Origin: a virus
Virus record (IMG/VR): IMGVR_UViG_3300046002_005933
Coordinates: 1 to 35,914 of that record
Length of the DNA: 35,914 bases
Reading direction: 5' to 3' (one strand)
Shown here: positions 22,455 to 30,775 of the stretch, piece after piece
Position numbering within the stretch: the first letter of the stretch is position 1
Layout: each line of letters starts with the position of its first letter
The notes under the pieces: generated by a model
What the model was told of the DNA's origin: nothing
What the model saw: only the letters and a program-made list of their open reading frames with translations
The model's database searches: none
Program-made: the position numbers and the translations under genes

Positions 22455-23027
22455 TTATTGCAGGATGGTCCAGTCTTTCGCCAGAATATCGGTTTGTGAA
22501 GCGAGCCATCCGGTCAGGATTTTCTTGTCGGCGGTGAACATGCGGATGCTTCCAAGCGCGTCAAAGGTGTCGCCGCCAACTTCCGATTCGATCACCGCAC
22601 GAAGCGCCGGGTCGTGAATGACTTTGGTTGGGATGCCGTCACTTGCCGGGAGCAAGAAAAGGAACATGCCTTTTCCGTTCCATCCTTCGCGGGCTACGCG
22701 GTGACCACCCTCCAAGGCTTCGATGGCTTGTCCGAACGACAGGCCGGATTGAGCGAATCGAGAATAGGTTTTCTCGAAGATGTCGGGTTTACATGGGTAG
22801 AACTCGCCTTGAACTCCTTTGATGATCCAGTCGCCTTCGGTGGCAGTCATTACGCCTTCGAGAGTCTGGATTTTCAGGTATGCTTTCCCGGCGTTGTCCC
22901 AACCGACCGCCAGCGGCTCTTCGGCGTTGATGAACGCTGAAATGTTGCTGATGGTGTCCGCGTCGTCGGCAAACTGGATTGCTTCAATCGTGACGGGCTT
23001 CTTGGTGAATTTACTGATTAGTTTCAT
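22455..23027 (-). CDS. tad2: Tad2-like (DUF2829) anti-defence protein fused to a phage N-terminal domain
   Basis: 190 aa. Residues 95-190 match DUF2829/Tad2 closely: SFGQAIEALEGGHRVAREGW, then NGKGMFLFLLPAS, a middle helix, and the terminal IRMFTADKKILTGWLASQTD followed by ILAKDWTIL. Tad2 sequesters the cyclic ADP-ribose-type signal of Thoeris defence, and some homologues bind CBASS dinucleotides, so this phage probably blocks such signalling. Residues 1-90 are a different, common phage domain (VTIEAIQF ... EGDWIIKGVQGEFYPC ... PDIFEKTY) of unknown function. The fusion and the location among late virion genes are unusual. Ligand specificity cannot be read from the sequence. Confidence 0.85.
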   Translation of the reverse strand: MKLISKFTKKPVTIEAIQFADDADTISNISAFINAEEPLAVGWDNAGKAYLKIQTLEGVMTATEGDWIIKGVQGEFYPCKPDIFEKTYSRFAQSGLSFGQAIEALEGGHRVAREGWNGKGMFLFLLPASDGIPTKVIHDPALRAVIESEVGGDTFDALGSIRMFTADKKILTGWLASQTDILAKDWTILQ

Positions 23028-23046
23028 TGTGGTTTCGTGGTGATGA

Positions 23047-23730
23047 TTATGCTGGCTGGAGTGCTGCCTTTTTCGCCGCCTGCTTGGCTGCCCGTGCTTC
23101 GCGCATCGCCTTCATGCGGTCGAGGGTCGGCGTGGCGGTCTTGGGCGTCTCGGCGACTGGCGCGGGGGCCTCGTTGGCGGGCTCGTCGGGTGGGCCTTCG
23201 TCGTCAGGTCCATAAAGCGTCTCCGCCTTGATCCGGTCTGTGGTCTGGTCGAGAGCAAGGCAGGTTTGTTTGGATGGGTTTCCGCGTGCAACGAGGTCGA
23301 TTGCATCAATCATGATCCCTGGGGCGTGAAGCTCAACAGCGAGTCGGCGAAGCGAGGCGATAGTTTCCAGATACGGGAAAGGGTTTTCCATTTGGTGACC
23401 GAACGCGGCCACCTTACCACCCCACGGCACCGGCAGCAGGATCAGGCTTTCCGCGTGTCCTGAGTTCGCCTGAATATCATGAGCGACGCTCTGGTTGTCC
23501 TCGTAGGGCTTGGCGCAGTCGATCCCAAAGGACCAAGCAGCGAGCGGGATGTCGATGAAGTGGCAGCGCATCTCGGGCGAGTAGTCCAGCACGTAGGAAC
23601 GGCGCTTGCCACGAAGGCGGTAGAGCGATTGGTTGGCGACCCGGCGAACAATGACACGGATTGCAATGGTGTCGGTCGGTGCTGCAAGCAGGTTGGCTTG
23701 CGCCTGGGTCATTTCAGAAGGGAAATTCAT
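23047..23730 (-). CDS. Hypothetical virion-region protein, 227 aa
   Basis: Begins MNFPSEMTQAQANLLAAPTD. Residues 1-150 look like a folded alpha/beta domain (YRLRGKRRSYVLDYSPEMRC, then LILLPVPWGGKVAAFGHQM). The C-terminal 60 residues are Pro/Glu-rich with a basic Ala/Lys tail (MREARAAKQAAKKAAL). Located just downstream of the capsid gene and its terminator, it may be a head-completion or minor virion protein. No motif confirms this. Confidence 0.7.
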   Translation of the reverse strand: MNFPSEMTQAQANLLAAPTDTIAIRVIVRRVANQSLYRLRGKRRSYVLDYSPEMRCHFIDIPLAAWSFGIDCAKPYEDNQSVAHDIQANSGHAESLILLPVPWGGKVAAFGHQMENPFPYLETIASLRRLAVELHAPGIMIDAIDLVARGNPSKQTCLALDQTTDRIKAETLYGPDDEGPPDEPANEAPAPVAETPKTATPTLDRMKAMREARAAKQAAKKAALQPA

Positions 23731-23785
23731 AAAGGAAAAGGAGTTGGGATTTCAAAAGTGAGGGGTGGACTTCAAAAGGAGGAAA

Positions 23786-23817
23786 GCCGGGTGGGGAAAT
23801 CCACTAACCCACCCGGC
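23786..23817 (-). terminator. Intrinsic terminator downstream of the major capsid gene
   Basis: A perfect 10-bp stem, GCCGGGTGGG (23786-23795) and CCCACCCGGC (23808-23817), closes a 12-nt loop. In the minus-strand transcript it starts 11 bp after the capsid stop codon and is followed by the T-rich tract TTTCCTCCTTTT. This fits an intrinsic terminator that would raise capsid mRNA relative to downstream genes. Confidence 0.75.
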
Positions 23818-23828
23818 CCCTCAGTTCA

Positions 23829-25436
23829 TCAGGCTACATAGGGGGTTGGATACCCCTCATGTTCCACGACGTGTTCCAGCACGAGGTAGCCAGCAGGAAC
23901 CTTGTTCGGGTTCTTGGTGACACCTGCGCCAAGGATGGTTTCAAAGCCGCGACCGATGGTGAAACCAAAGTCACGGGTTTGCTCGATTGGGTTCATCGCA
24001 ATGCGACCGTTCGCATAGCAGGCTGCCATGCTGCCGAAGACGAATCCGCGACCGATGACGTTCCCGTTCTTGTTGGCTTGAAGCACGATGGCCCCAACGT
24101 CAACCCGGTCGGTGAGACGAACACCAGTTGGAAGCGTGATCGTGCCGCCCGTGCCGGTGTTGTCGATGATCCGGTCAGTGCCGGTGCCAGCGATTGCAGC
24201 GGTATTGCCAAGGACCAAGTTGCCAACGGTGGTTGCGTCAATGGCGGTGGTGCCGCTGGCAGGCGCAAGCAAGTTGGTGATCTTGATGCGGGTGCCGATG
24301 TTGTCGCTTCCGACGTAGGACACAAACGCGCAGTCGCCATTCGGGTTCACGATCCAAGCGTAGTACACGCCAGAATCCGTCACGGCTGCTTCATCGTCGG
24401 TGCTTTGAACAAACCGATAATCGTAGCCGTTGAAGAACTGGAAGTAGCGAGGCGTGCCGACTCCGAAGCTGGTCACTGCGGCAGGGCTGGCGATCAGGTG
24501 ATAACCCGAGTCCGAACCTTGCGGAGACGCCCAAGCAGCGGTTGCGCTGTTGAATGCCTTCGTGATCTTGGCCTTGGCGAGCATCGGATTGCCGATGTAA
24601 TCATCCCACGATTCGTCAATGATTGGGAACTCATACCAAGGCATTCCGCCCCAGTTGAGTAATTCACCAGTGAAGTTTGCGTTGGATTCCCCGCGACTGT
24701 CAGCGTTGGCCTTGACCGTGTTGAAGGTCGAGTCATTGCGAATCGGCAGCATGGCTTGGTCAGTCGCCATGATGAGGTAACCGTCGATAGGCGATCCGCT
24801 ACCGCTCAGGCGATGGCTGATTGGCTTGCCGCCCAACGTCCGCAGGCGAGAGCGCGAGGAGTGCGCAACGCTCAGGGCAAGGGTGTCGGTGTGAAGCAGG
24901 GCGTCAGTCGAACCACGATTGCCGGCGCGATAGATGTTCCCGCTGGCACTCTTAATCAAGCGCATCATCATCAGGTTTTGACGAAGGATGCCCATTTTCT
25001 GAGCGAGCAAGTCCACGGTGGTTTGCACCAAGGAACGACCGGCGCTCAAGAACTCGACCTGTTCACGGTCAAGCTCGAATCCGTCACGATGCCACCCGAC
25101 GCGCACGCCATAGGTTGCCATGATCGACTTGCTGGTGTTGCCGGTGAGTTCCTGATTCCCCATCACGCCGGGACCGCCAGGGGTTCCGATGACGTTGAAG
25201 TTGACGACCGAAGAACCGCCCGCAGCGAGGTCGGTTTTCTTCGCGAAGATCGAGCGAACTCCGCCGTGCATCCCGCTCTTGGGATTCATGGACGAACTGA
25301 ATTGCTCGAACGCATTGTGTTGGACGCTGGCCTCTTCAAGCACGCGGGAGTACATTTCTCCCTTGAGCTTCGAGTCCATGGCGACCGCATCACTGAGTGC
25401 CTGCACGGTGGCATTGGCATTGAAGGTGTTAGGCAT
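23829..25436 (-). CDS. Major capsid protein (DUF4043 / N4-gp56-like)
   Basis: 535 aa. The region around residues 70-160 fits the N4 gp56/DUF4043 capsid family as I know it: VVNFNVIGTPGGPGVMGNQE, then LTGNTSKSIMATYGVRVGW and HRDGFELDREQVEFLSAGRS. The rest is rich in Gly/Ala/Thr loops and beta-strands expected of an HK97-type fold with insertions. It is preceded by the scaffold gene and followed by an intrinsic terminator, the standard arrangement for the most abundant virion protein. The leader ACCAACCATTTAGAACACC precedes the ATG. Confidence 0.85.
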   Translation of the reverse strand: MPNTFNANATVQALSDAVAMDSKLKGEMYSRVLEEASVQHNAFEQFSSSMNPKSGMHGGVRSIFAKKTDLAAGGSSVVNFNVIGTPGGPGVMGNQELTGNTSKSIMATYGVRVGWHRDGFELDREQVEFLSAGRSLVQTTVDLLAQKMGILRQNLMMMRLIKSASGNIYRAGNRGSTDALLHTDTLALSVAHSSRSRLRTLGGKPISHRLSGSGSPIDGYLIMATDQAMLPIRNDSTFNTVKANADSRGESNANFTGELLNWGGMPWYEFPIIDESWDDYIGNPMLAKAKITKAFNSATAAWASPQGSDSGYHLIASPAAVTSFGVGTPRYFQFFNGYDYRFVQSTDDEAAVTDSGVYYAWIVNPNGDCAFVSYVGSDNIGTRIKITNLLAPASGTTAIDATTVGNLVLGNTAAIAGTGTDRIIDNTGTGGTITLPTGVRLTDRVDVGAIVLQANKNGNVIGRGFVFGSMAACYANGRIAMNPIEQTRDFGFTIGRGFETILGAGVTKNPNKVPAGYLVLEHVVEHEGYPTPYVA

Positions 25437-25478
25437 GGTATTGGTGTTCTAAATGGTTGGTGTGTGATTGGCCGTGCG

Positions 25479-26555
25479 TCACTCGGTAAAAAGAGCGGCC
25501 CGCACGTCTTCGATTGGGGCAGTTGCAACCAGCGCTCTTGCGTCTTGCAGGCTCATCCGTTTTGCCGTAGCCGCTCCCGGTGCCAGTGATGTGCCGACCG
25601 GGCGCGAGGCGCGGGCGGGTGGCTGTTGGAACTGCTTTGGTGCCTCCTTTTGGCCTAGCATCTCCGCGACTTCATCCGCAAACGCGATGATGAAGCGAGG
25701 GTCCGCTAACGATGGGTCGCGCCTTGCCTTGGCTGCCGCAACCTTGTCGTCAAGGATGCGAGAGAAAGGCGACGTGTCATCGGTGCTTTCGGGATACTTG
25801 CTTTCAACCGCTTCAACCGCTGAAACAAAGTCTGCCTGGTAGGATTGCGCGGACTGCTTCGCGGCCTTTTCGGCCATCTCGGCACGCAGCAATTCAATGC
25901 TCGCAGCTTCAATCTCCTCAGTAATCCTGATTTGGACATCTGGAGCTTGGTAATCAAGGGCAGCTTGGCGGCGTTCTTCACGCAACGCTTCGATTCTGGC
26001 CCTGATTTCAGCAACGCTTTGCGAGGGAGCTTCCTCCTGTGCTTCGGCTTGGTGCTGTTCGATTCCGTCTTGTCCTTCTTGGAGGGGGATGGCGGCAACG
26101 GGTGTTTCTCCTTCTGGGGTTGCGGGCTTTCCTGTAAGTTTCAGGATGGCTTCGGCAATTCCTTTGGATTCTCCCTTGCGAACCATGTCAATCGCGGTGG
26201 CAAGTGTGGCTTGGTCGTCTTCCGGCAGTGCGCGGACTGACAGGCGGCCTTTCGGTTTGGTGCCTGCTGGTTGCTCCTGCGTGCCGTCGCCTTGGTCCCT
26301 ATCCTGCGGCTGTTCGCTCGCTGGGTCTGGTTGCTCGGTAGTGGTGGCAGGCGCTTCTTGGCGCTGCTGGATTGTCGGTTGTCTATCGGATGGGACTGCG
26401 CCCCCTTCCAGCATGTCAATCAAGGTAGCTGAATCGAGGTTGGCAATCGCGGCGTGTGCATCGAACGCTGGCTGCTCGCCTTGCGTGGATGCTGCGACGT
26501 TAGCCGCTGGCTGTTCGCCTAGCTGGGTGCCGTCGTTTTGGTTGGTGGTGCTCAT
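25479..26555 (-). CDS. Scaffold-like protein, 358 aa
   Basis: I place the start at the ATG on the complement of 26553-26555 (MSTTNQNDGTQLGE). An upstream in-frame TTG is less likely. The protein is highly charged, Gln/Glu/Ala-rich and mostly helical, with low-complexity linkers in the N-terminal third (EQPDPASEQPQDRDQG) and coiled-coil stretches (RARIEALREERRQAALD). It lies directly upstream of the major capsid gene. This composition and position are typical of an internal scaffold that directs procapsid assembly. One 18-bp late motif lies 28 nt from its ATG. Confidence 0.78.
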   Translation of the reverse strand: MSTTNQNDGTQLGEQPAANVAASTQGEQPAFDAHAAIANLDSATLIDMLEGGAVPSDRQPTIQQRQEAPATTTEQPDPASEQPQDRDQGDGTQEQPAGTKPKGRLSVRALPEDDQATLATAIDMVRKGESKGIAEAILKLTGKPATPEGETPVAAIPLQEGQDGIEQHQAEAQEEAPSQSVAEIRARIEALREERRQAALDYQAPDVQIRITEEIEAASIELLRAEMAEKAAKQSAQSYQADFVSAVEAVESKYPESTDDTSPFSRILDDKVAAAKARRDPSLADPRFIIAFADEVAEMLGQKEAPKQFQQPPARASRPVGTSLAPGAATAKRMSLQDARALVATAPIEDVRAALFTE

Positions 26556-26582
26556 CAGCGGCAAGTGTGCCGCCGTGCCGTC

Positions 26583-26600
26583 CTAGAGAAACGGGCGCAA
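26583..26600 (-). promoter_or_regulatory. 18-bp late motif, copy 1 (upstream of scaffold)
   Basis: The minus strand reads TTGCGCCCGTTTCTCTAG, identical over 18 bp to copies at 32710-32727 and 34805-34822. It ends 28 nt upstream of the scaffold ATG, in the gap after the endolysin stop. Copy 1 alone has a hairpin partner: GCGCAA (26595-26600) and TTGCGC (26605-26610) are complementary. It probably marks a late promoter or a transcript processing site. Confidence 0.75.
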
Positions 26601-26611
26601 CTGATTGCGCG

Positions 26612-27172
26612 TTATCGCGTAGCCTGTGCGTGCATCGCGTCCCTGCCCCAGAAAGCACCCGCCGAAAGCCAGCCGTAGCGAGCGAATGTTTCCATGACCT
26701 CAAGTGGCATGGTGGCAGCTTGCGGCCAGTGGGTGAGGTTGCCGTTGAGTTCAGGCCAGAAGTCGATTGCGGCACCTCGGGCGTGGAGGCTTGGAAGTGA
26801 CCCGCCGCGCATGGGTCTGTTGTTGAAGCACCCGGCGAACTTCAGCAGAATCTCAGGATGAGACTCGGATAGCTCCGCGATGATCCGGCCAAGAGAATCA
26901 GCTACCTTGGCATGGCAGCGGATGGTTTTGACCCGCTTGCCATCATAGCGAACGTCGAAGTCAGCGACTGGCATGTTGACCAGCTTTGATTCATCTCCCG
27001 ACGCGCCATAGAACTTCGTGAGACTGGCTTGGTCGGTCGCTGGCCACGGGTTAGGCTTTGGCATGAGCGAGCGAAGATGCGCTTGGCAGGCGGCGATTGA
27101 CTTAGGGCCAAAGAAGCCATCCGGCACGGTGCCGATCTTCGCTTGGATCGCTTTGATTTGGTCGGAGGTCAT
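26612..27172 (-). CDS. Endolysin: peptidoglycan-binding domain plus M15-type peptidase
   Basis: 186 aa, starting at the ATG on the complement of 27170-27172 (MTSDQIKAIQAKIGTVPDGF); upstream frame is shadow. Residues 1-35 are a short peptidoglycan-binding repeat (DGFFGPKSIAACQAHL). Residues 110-186 match M15C/VanY-like metallopeptidases: SLHARGAAIDFW has His130 and Asp137, and WGRDAMHAQA has Asp178 and His181, the expected zinc and catalytic residues. It should cleave peptide bonds in the host murein at lysis. It is the last gene of the lysis cassette. Confidence 0.9.
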   Translation of the reverse strand: MTSDQIKAIQAKIGTVPDGFFGPKSIAACQAHLRSLMPKPNPWPATDQASLTKFYGASGDESKLVNMPVADFDVRYDGKRVKTIRCHAKVADSLGRIIAELSESHPEILLKFAGCFNNRPMRGGSLPSLHARGAAIDFWPELNGNLTHWPQAATMPLEVMETFARYGWLSAGAFWGRDAMHAQATR

Positions 27173-27174
27173 GG

Positions 27175-27300
27175 CTATTCGATGATTGCTAGGAAAATGA
27201 TGGAGATGATTAGCGATGTCCACACAAGCAGCATTTCAGGGTGCCTCTTGTGAAACAACCATTCGGCCTTGGCTCCTTCTTTCAATGCCTGCCAGTTCAC
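27175..27300 (-). CDS. 41-aa single-TM lysis-region peptide
   Basis: A GTG start on the complement of 27298-27300 overlaps the lipoprotein gene stop by 4 nt (GTGA), and the TAG stop lies 2 bp before the endolysin ATG. The peptide is (M)NWQALKEGAKAEWLFHKR followed by a single hydrophobic segment (MLLVWTSLIISIIFLAIIE). The precise fit between the lipoprotein and endolysin genes and the GTGA coupling argue it is real. It may be a small holin or an inner-membrane lysis factor. Confidence 0.72.
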   Translation of the reverse strand: MNWQALKEGAKAEWLFHKRHPEMLLVWTSLIISIIFLAIIE

Positions 27301-27479
27301 TTCTCGTCAATGATTTGAGCCACTTCTACGGCAGCATTTACGCTGGCAGCGTCCGGACCGCTGGTTTTGGTGACCGTCACGGTGCCGTCAGGAGAGGTGA
27401 CGGTGGTTTCGGTGGTGACGCAACTGGTCATCGAGTAGGCAAGACAGGCGATGGCGAATAACAGGACGGTGGTTTTCAT
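27297..27479 (-). CDS. Small lipoprotein, Rz1-like spanin candidate, 60 aa
   Basis: The start is the ATG on the complement of 27477-27479 (MKTTVLLFAIACLAYSMTSC). The N-terminal 20 residues form a signal peptide ending in a lipobox-like MTSC with Cys20 as the lipidation site. The mature peptide is short and Thr/Val-rich. Position between a membrane coiled-coil protein and the endolysin suggests an outer-membrane spanin subunit, but its coding frame does not nest in a larger Rz-like gene. It overlaps genes on both sides by 4 nt. Confidence 0.72.
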   Translation of the reverse strand: MKTTVLLFAIACLAYSMTSCVTTETTVTSPDGTVTVTKTSGPDAASVNAAVEVAQIIDEK

Positions 27480-27823
27480 AGAGTTTGTTTTCTTCGTTGG
27501 CATTCTGTCATGGCGTCTTCAACCCGCTCTAGCAGTTTTGAGTTTTGCTCAATCACCATTCGGGTTGCGACGTTGTTGGCGACGATCTCTTGGATCAGCG
27601 ACTCGTACCTATCGGTTCGCTTTGTTGCTTGATCGTCTGATTTCCCTAGCCTGACAACAAGCCAAGTCATGGCCCCGCCTCCGAATGCAAGAAACGTCGC
27701 TATGCCTCCCCATCCAGCTAGCGGGTCGGTTCCGGTTGCGGCGGCATCGGCTAACTGCTGACCAGCAATGGCGCTGCAAACTGTGGCTAGGACGAAAAAT
27801 GCGATTGCTATAATGTGGTTCAT
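27476..27823 (-). CDS. Membrane coiled-coil protein of the lysis cassette, 115 aa
   Basis: The start is the ATG on the complement of 27821-27823 (MNHIIAIAFFVLATVCSAIA). Two hydrophobic segments (about 3-21 and 38-58, the second GGIATFLAFGGGAMTWLVV) are followed by a charged helical tail (DRYESLIQEIVANNVATRMV, then SKLLERVEDAM). This resembles holin-like or inner-membrane spanin-like proteins. It overlaps both neighbours by 4 nt (ATGA), so its output is coupled to the lipoprotein and endolysin. The exact role is uncertain. Confidence 0.72.
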   Translation of the reverse strand: MNHIIAIAFFVLATVCSAIAGQQLADAAATGTDPLAGWGGIATFLAFGGGAMTWLVVRLGKSDDQATKRTDRYESLIQEIVANNVATRMVIEQNSKLLERVEDAMTECQRRKQTL

Positions 27824-28206
27824 TCGGCGGGGTCTTGTGCGGGTTCTGGTTGCGGTTCTGGTGTTGGTAAATCTACAACCGCCCCGTTCACGATGGCGCG
27901 GTTTTGGGCGGCGAGTTTCGCATCCACGCTGCGCAAGTCGCACGGTTCGGTTACTGGTTGCCCGAGCTGCCGTTGGATAGGCGCAATCGCGGCGTGTAGC
28001 GCGGTTCCGACTGCGTAGTGGTCGCTGAATTGCGCGGTGCGATTTTTGGCTTGCAGCCATGCGGTCAGTTCACCGGTCGGCATCGCGAGCGTTCTTGCGG
28101 CCATCGCATTTAGCCCGTCGCACGCGGCTAGGATGAATCCAAGAATCCGCTGCGCGTCGGCAGCGTTGTCTGCGTCGAGTTTTTCGGTGGTGGTTAGTAG
28201 ACTCAT
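27820..28206 (-). CDS. Hypothetical protein upstream of the lysis cassette, 128 aa
   Basis: The start is the ATG on the complement of 28204-28206 (MSLLTTTEKLDADNAADAQR). Mostly helical and Ala/Leu-rich, with an acidic Pro-rich C-terminus (TPEPQPEPAQDPAE). The family is not recognised. Its start and stop overlap neighbours by 4 nt. It sits between a fibre gene and lysis genes, so it may be a fibre-assembly or lysis accessory factor. No motif supports either. Confidence 0.72.
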   Translation of the reverse strand: MSLLTTTEKLDADNAADAQRILGFILAACDGLNAMAARTLAMPTGELTAWLQAKNRTAQFSDHYAVGTALHAAIAPIQRQLGQPVTEPCDLRSVDAKLAAQNRAIVNGAVVDLPTPEPQPEPAQDPAE

Positions 28207-29192
28207 GGTGAGAGTTTGGTGATAGACGCGGAGATTTTTCCAGACGCGATTTCGATTGTGACGCCGCTGGTTGCTGTCCACTGCGCGGCTACGATCTTCG
28301 CCGTTCCTCCAGTCGCGCCTGTTCGGAAAATCGCGTAGCCTCCGATTGGTCTTGGCCCGGTTGCAAGCGTGATTCTGGCGTATAAAGCAAGGTCCAAGGC
28401 GGCGATCCAGTAAGCCGATTGCGGCGTTGTATCGGCGGCAAATACTATCCCTGATCCGTTTGTTGATGTCGAGTTAAAGTCGCTGCTCGGAACTCTCAAA
28501 TACATCCTTAGCCCGCCTGATCCGCTGGAGTTAACGATGGCGGTCCATTCTATTTTGTAATCAGTATTTGCTTCGAGAGTGAAACTCATGCCGGTAACAT
28601 CAGTGACAGCGTTTGAGTTCGTCACTGACCAAGTTCCAGTTGATTTCTTTCGTTCGGTTCCAAGATAGTTTCTAACCGCTTCAGGAGTCCCAAGTGGCAC
28701 AATCGCCAAACCAGCGGCACCGAATCCTAGCGCGGTCAAGTGCGCGGTTTGCGCGGTAGCGTCGGCATAGCTCCAAGTCGTTCCGCTGGCGATGGTCGTT
28801 ACGCCGGAGATTGTTCCGGTGGCGAGCGATGCGGTTGATTCAGCGGTTCCGGCGTAAAGCGCGTTTGTGGCGGTTGCGACTGTTGCCGTTGCCAAGTCTC
28901 CAGGCTGCACGGCTGATGCTGCCAGCGCCCCTTGTGCTGCTGTTGCTGCTCCTACGTCCGCTGCGCTTGGCATTGCGTGAACGTGATCGCTGCGACTCGC
29001 TGTCGTCGCCACGCCTGCCGCTGCCGTGCCGAGTGCTGCCGGCGTCGCGTCTGACAGGTCAGCGCCACCGCCACTTTCCGCCACGCGGTAACGAGCCCAG
29101 CGGGTCTTCGTGGCGTTGTAAATCCACTGGATGCCGTTGGGGTCGGTCCACGGGTTGAACTGGTATTGATTCGGATTGTTTGGCCAGGTCAT
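28203..29192 (-). CDS. Tail fibre protein, 329 aa
   Basis: Begins MTWPNNPNQYQFNPWTDPNG. An early segment (WIYNATKTRWARYRV) is followed by DLSDATPAALGTAAAGVATT and SRSDHVHAMPSAADVG, a repeat-like pattern common in tail fibre shafts. The C-terminal half is beta-rich with a YKIEWTAIVNSSGSGGLRMYL region similar to fibre tips. It is likely a receptor-binding fibre. Overlaps neighbours by 4 nt. Confidence 0.8.
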   Translation of the reverse strand: MTWPNNPNQYQFNPWTDPNGIQWIYNATKTRWARYRVAESGGGADLSDATPAALGTAAAGVATTASRSDHVHAMPSAADVGAATAAQGALAASAVQPGDLATATVATATNALYAGTAESTASLATGTISGVTTIASGTTWSYADATAQTAHLTALGFGAAGLAIVPLGTPEAVRNYLGTERKKSTGTWSVTNSNAVTDVTGMSFTLEANTDYKIEWTAIVNSSGSGGLRMYLRVPSSDFNSTSTNGSGIVFAADTTPQSAYWIAALDLALYARITLATGPRPIGGYAIFRTGATGGTAKIVAAQWTATSGVTIEIASGKISASITKLSP

Positions 29193-30772
29193 GCTTTTAG
29201 TATCCCCGCTTTTTGAAATTCAAAGATTCCGGTGCCGCGTCCAGGCGTGATGAGAATCCAGATTTGAGTTGTTCCGGCAGGCACGGTGAACGGGTCACAG
29301 TAGATGGTTGCGTCAAACTCACTGATCGGTGAGACGGTAGTTTGGTAAGGGCACCATGCGTTGTAAGTCCAATCTTCCACGCCGGTAGCGCCCACGCATT
29401 GCACGGAGATCCCGACGCCTGCGAGGTTCTGACCAGTTGGAATACGGATACGAGCGGTTGGCCTAATTTGTGTCCCGATCAGTGCCGTGACGCCCGATCC
29501 AGTCAAGCGGTCGTAAACCCCATTCGTAGCCGATGAGCTTGGCGAGTCGGTTTCGGTCACGATTTCCACCCGTTGCCAATCGCCGTCTGAATCGCTGACC
29601 TTTGAAAAGATAGCGTCTGTTCCGACGTTTTGCAGGTAGTTGTTAGCCCATCCGGTTGCGAGCGTGGTTCCGCCTGCGACGTATGCGTTAGGAGTCACCC
29701 ACGATGCGCTTCCGTTGGCTGGAATAGTCGGTGGTGTTCCTGTCCATTTGTCGGCAAGAAACGTCTTCAAGTCATCAGCCATGAGGTATGCAAGCGCGGT
29801 GCCGGGGTGGATTCCGTCAGGGTTTGGTCCGTTGGTGTTGTCTGGGTACCAAACCGGATCGGCATAGCCGTTGCCATCTTTTGTGATCAGGTCATCCCAT
29901 TGGCGGTAACTCCACAGCCCGTCCTCTTCCCACGCCAAGCGCAAAGCGGCGTTGATGGCGATTATCTTGTCTCTGGTGGTCGTGCTGTTCTGCGAGCTTG
30001 CCCGTTGCAATATGTCGGTGCCAATAACCGGCTTGCCGGTCGCAACCAGCGCAGCCCACACGGCGCGAACGCGAGCAATGGTTGTTGGAGCATCCTGATC
30101 CGGCACATCGTTGGTGCCGATGTGGACGATGTAGAAATCAGGATCAGCCGCGATGGCGTCGTCAATCGGGAGCAGATCACCATAGACAACCCCGCCATTG
30201 ACGTAGGTGTAAGCGGTGATTCCTGAATAGCCGTGATCGCGATCAATCAGCGTGCCGACTTTGTAGGTGTTTGCGGCGGTCGGCCCAACTCCAACAACCT
30301 GTCGATTCGCGATTTGCTCAAGCACCGCCGCCCATCCGCGCTGGTCGAAGTTGATTGAAACGCGACCTGCTGGGTTGTTGCTCAGTGTGCTTCTGTCGGT
30401 GATGCTATCACCAACGGCGGCGAAGGTGGCAACGGATGGGATCTGTGGATCTTCCTCATGACTCACCTGCACCCACACACCATCAGGCGCGGTGCCTTCG
30501 TAGCAGTTGAGCGTTCCATCCGTCGTGTCGCGCCAAAACGGATGCTCGGAAGGATCGGGAGCGGTGGCGCTGGCGTAGGGCTCGCCGGTGCCGGTTCCTC
30601 CCGCTGCGGCCCATTCCTCCTCGGTCATCGGCGGGTCGTCCGTGGTGGTGTCGAGGTAGGATTGATAGGCGGATTTCCCATCATCTCCAGCGGGTCCGAC
30701 ATGGCCAAGCGTGATCGGTGCGGTGATGTTGACCGAGGTGATAGTGACTGGCGCTGTGATCTCGGTTGCCAT
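29189..30772 (-). CDS. Tail spike/fibre with SGNH (GDSL) hydrolase domain
   Basis: 527 aa. The N-terminal 110 residues form a virion-attachment segment with a collagen-like GPAGDDG and WRDTTDGTLNCYEG. The SGNH hydrolase spans about 112-345: block I GDSIT (121-125, Ser123), a block II glycine in GYSG (181-184), block III HIGTND (217-222, Asn221) and block V DGIHPG (319-324, Asp319 and His322). The catalytic Ser-Asp-His set is complete. Such spikes remove acetyl groups from host surface polysaccharides. The C-terminal 180 residues are beta-rich, perhaps a carbohydrate-binding tip. Confidence 0.88.
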   Translation of the reverse strand: MATEITAPVTITSVNITAPITLGHVGPAGDDGKSAYQSYLDTTTDDPPMTEEEWAAAGGTGTGEPYASATAPDPSEHPFWRDTTDGTLNCYEGTAPDGVWVQVSHEEDPQIPSVATFAAVGDSITDRSTLSNNPAGRVSINFDQRGWAAVLEQIANRQVVGVGPTAANTYKVGTLIDRDHGYSGITAYTYVNGGVVYGDLLPIDDAIAADPDFYIVHIGTNDVPDQDAPTTIARVRAVWAALVATGKPVIGTDILQRASSQNSTTTRDKIIAINAALRLAWEEDGLWSYRQWDDLITKDGNGYADPVWYPDNTNGPNPDGIHPGTALAYLMADDLKTFLADKWTGTPPTIPANGSASWVTPNAYVAGGTTLATGWANNYLQNVGTDAIFSKVSDSDGDWQRVEIVTETDSPSSSATNGVYDRLTGSGVTALIGTQIRPTARIRIPTGQNLAGVGISVQCVGATGVEDWTYNAWCPYQTTVSPISEFDATIYCDPFTVPAGTTQIWILITPGRGTGIFEFQKAGILKA

Positions 30773-30775
30773 GGA

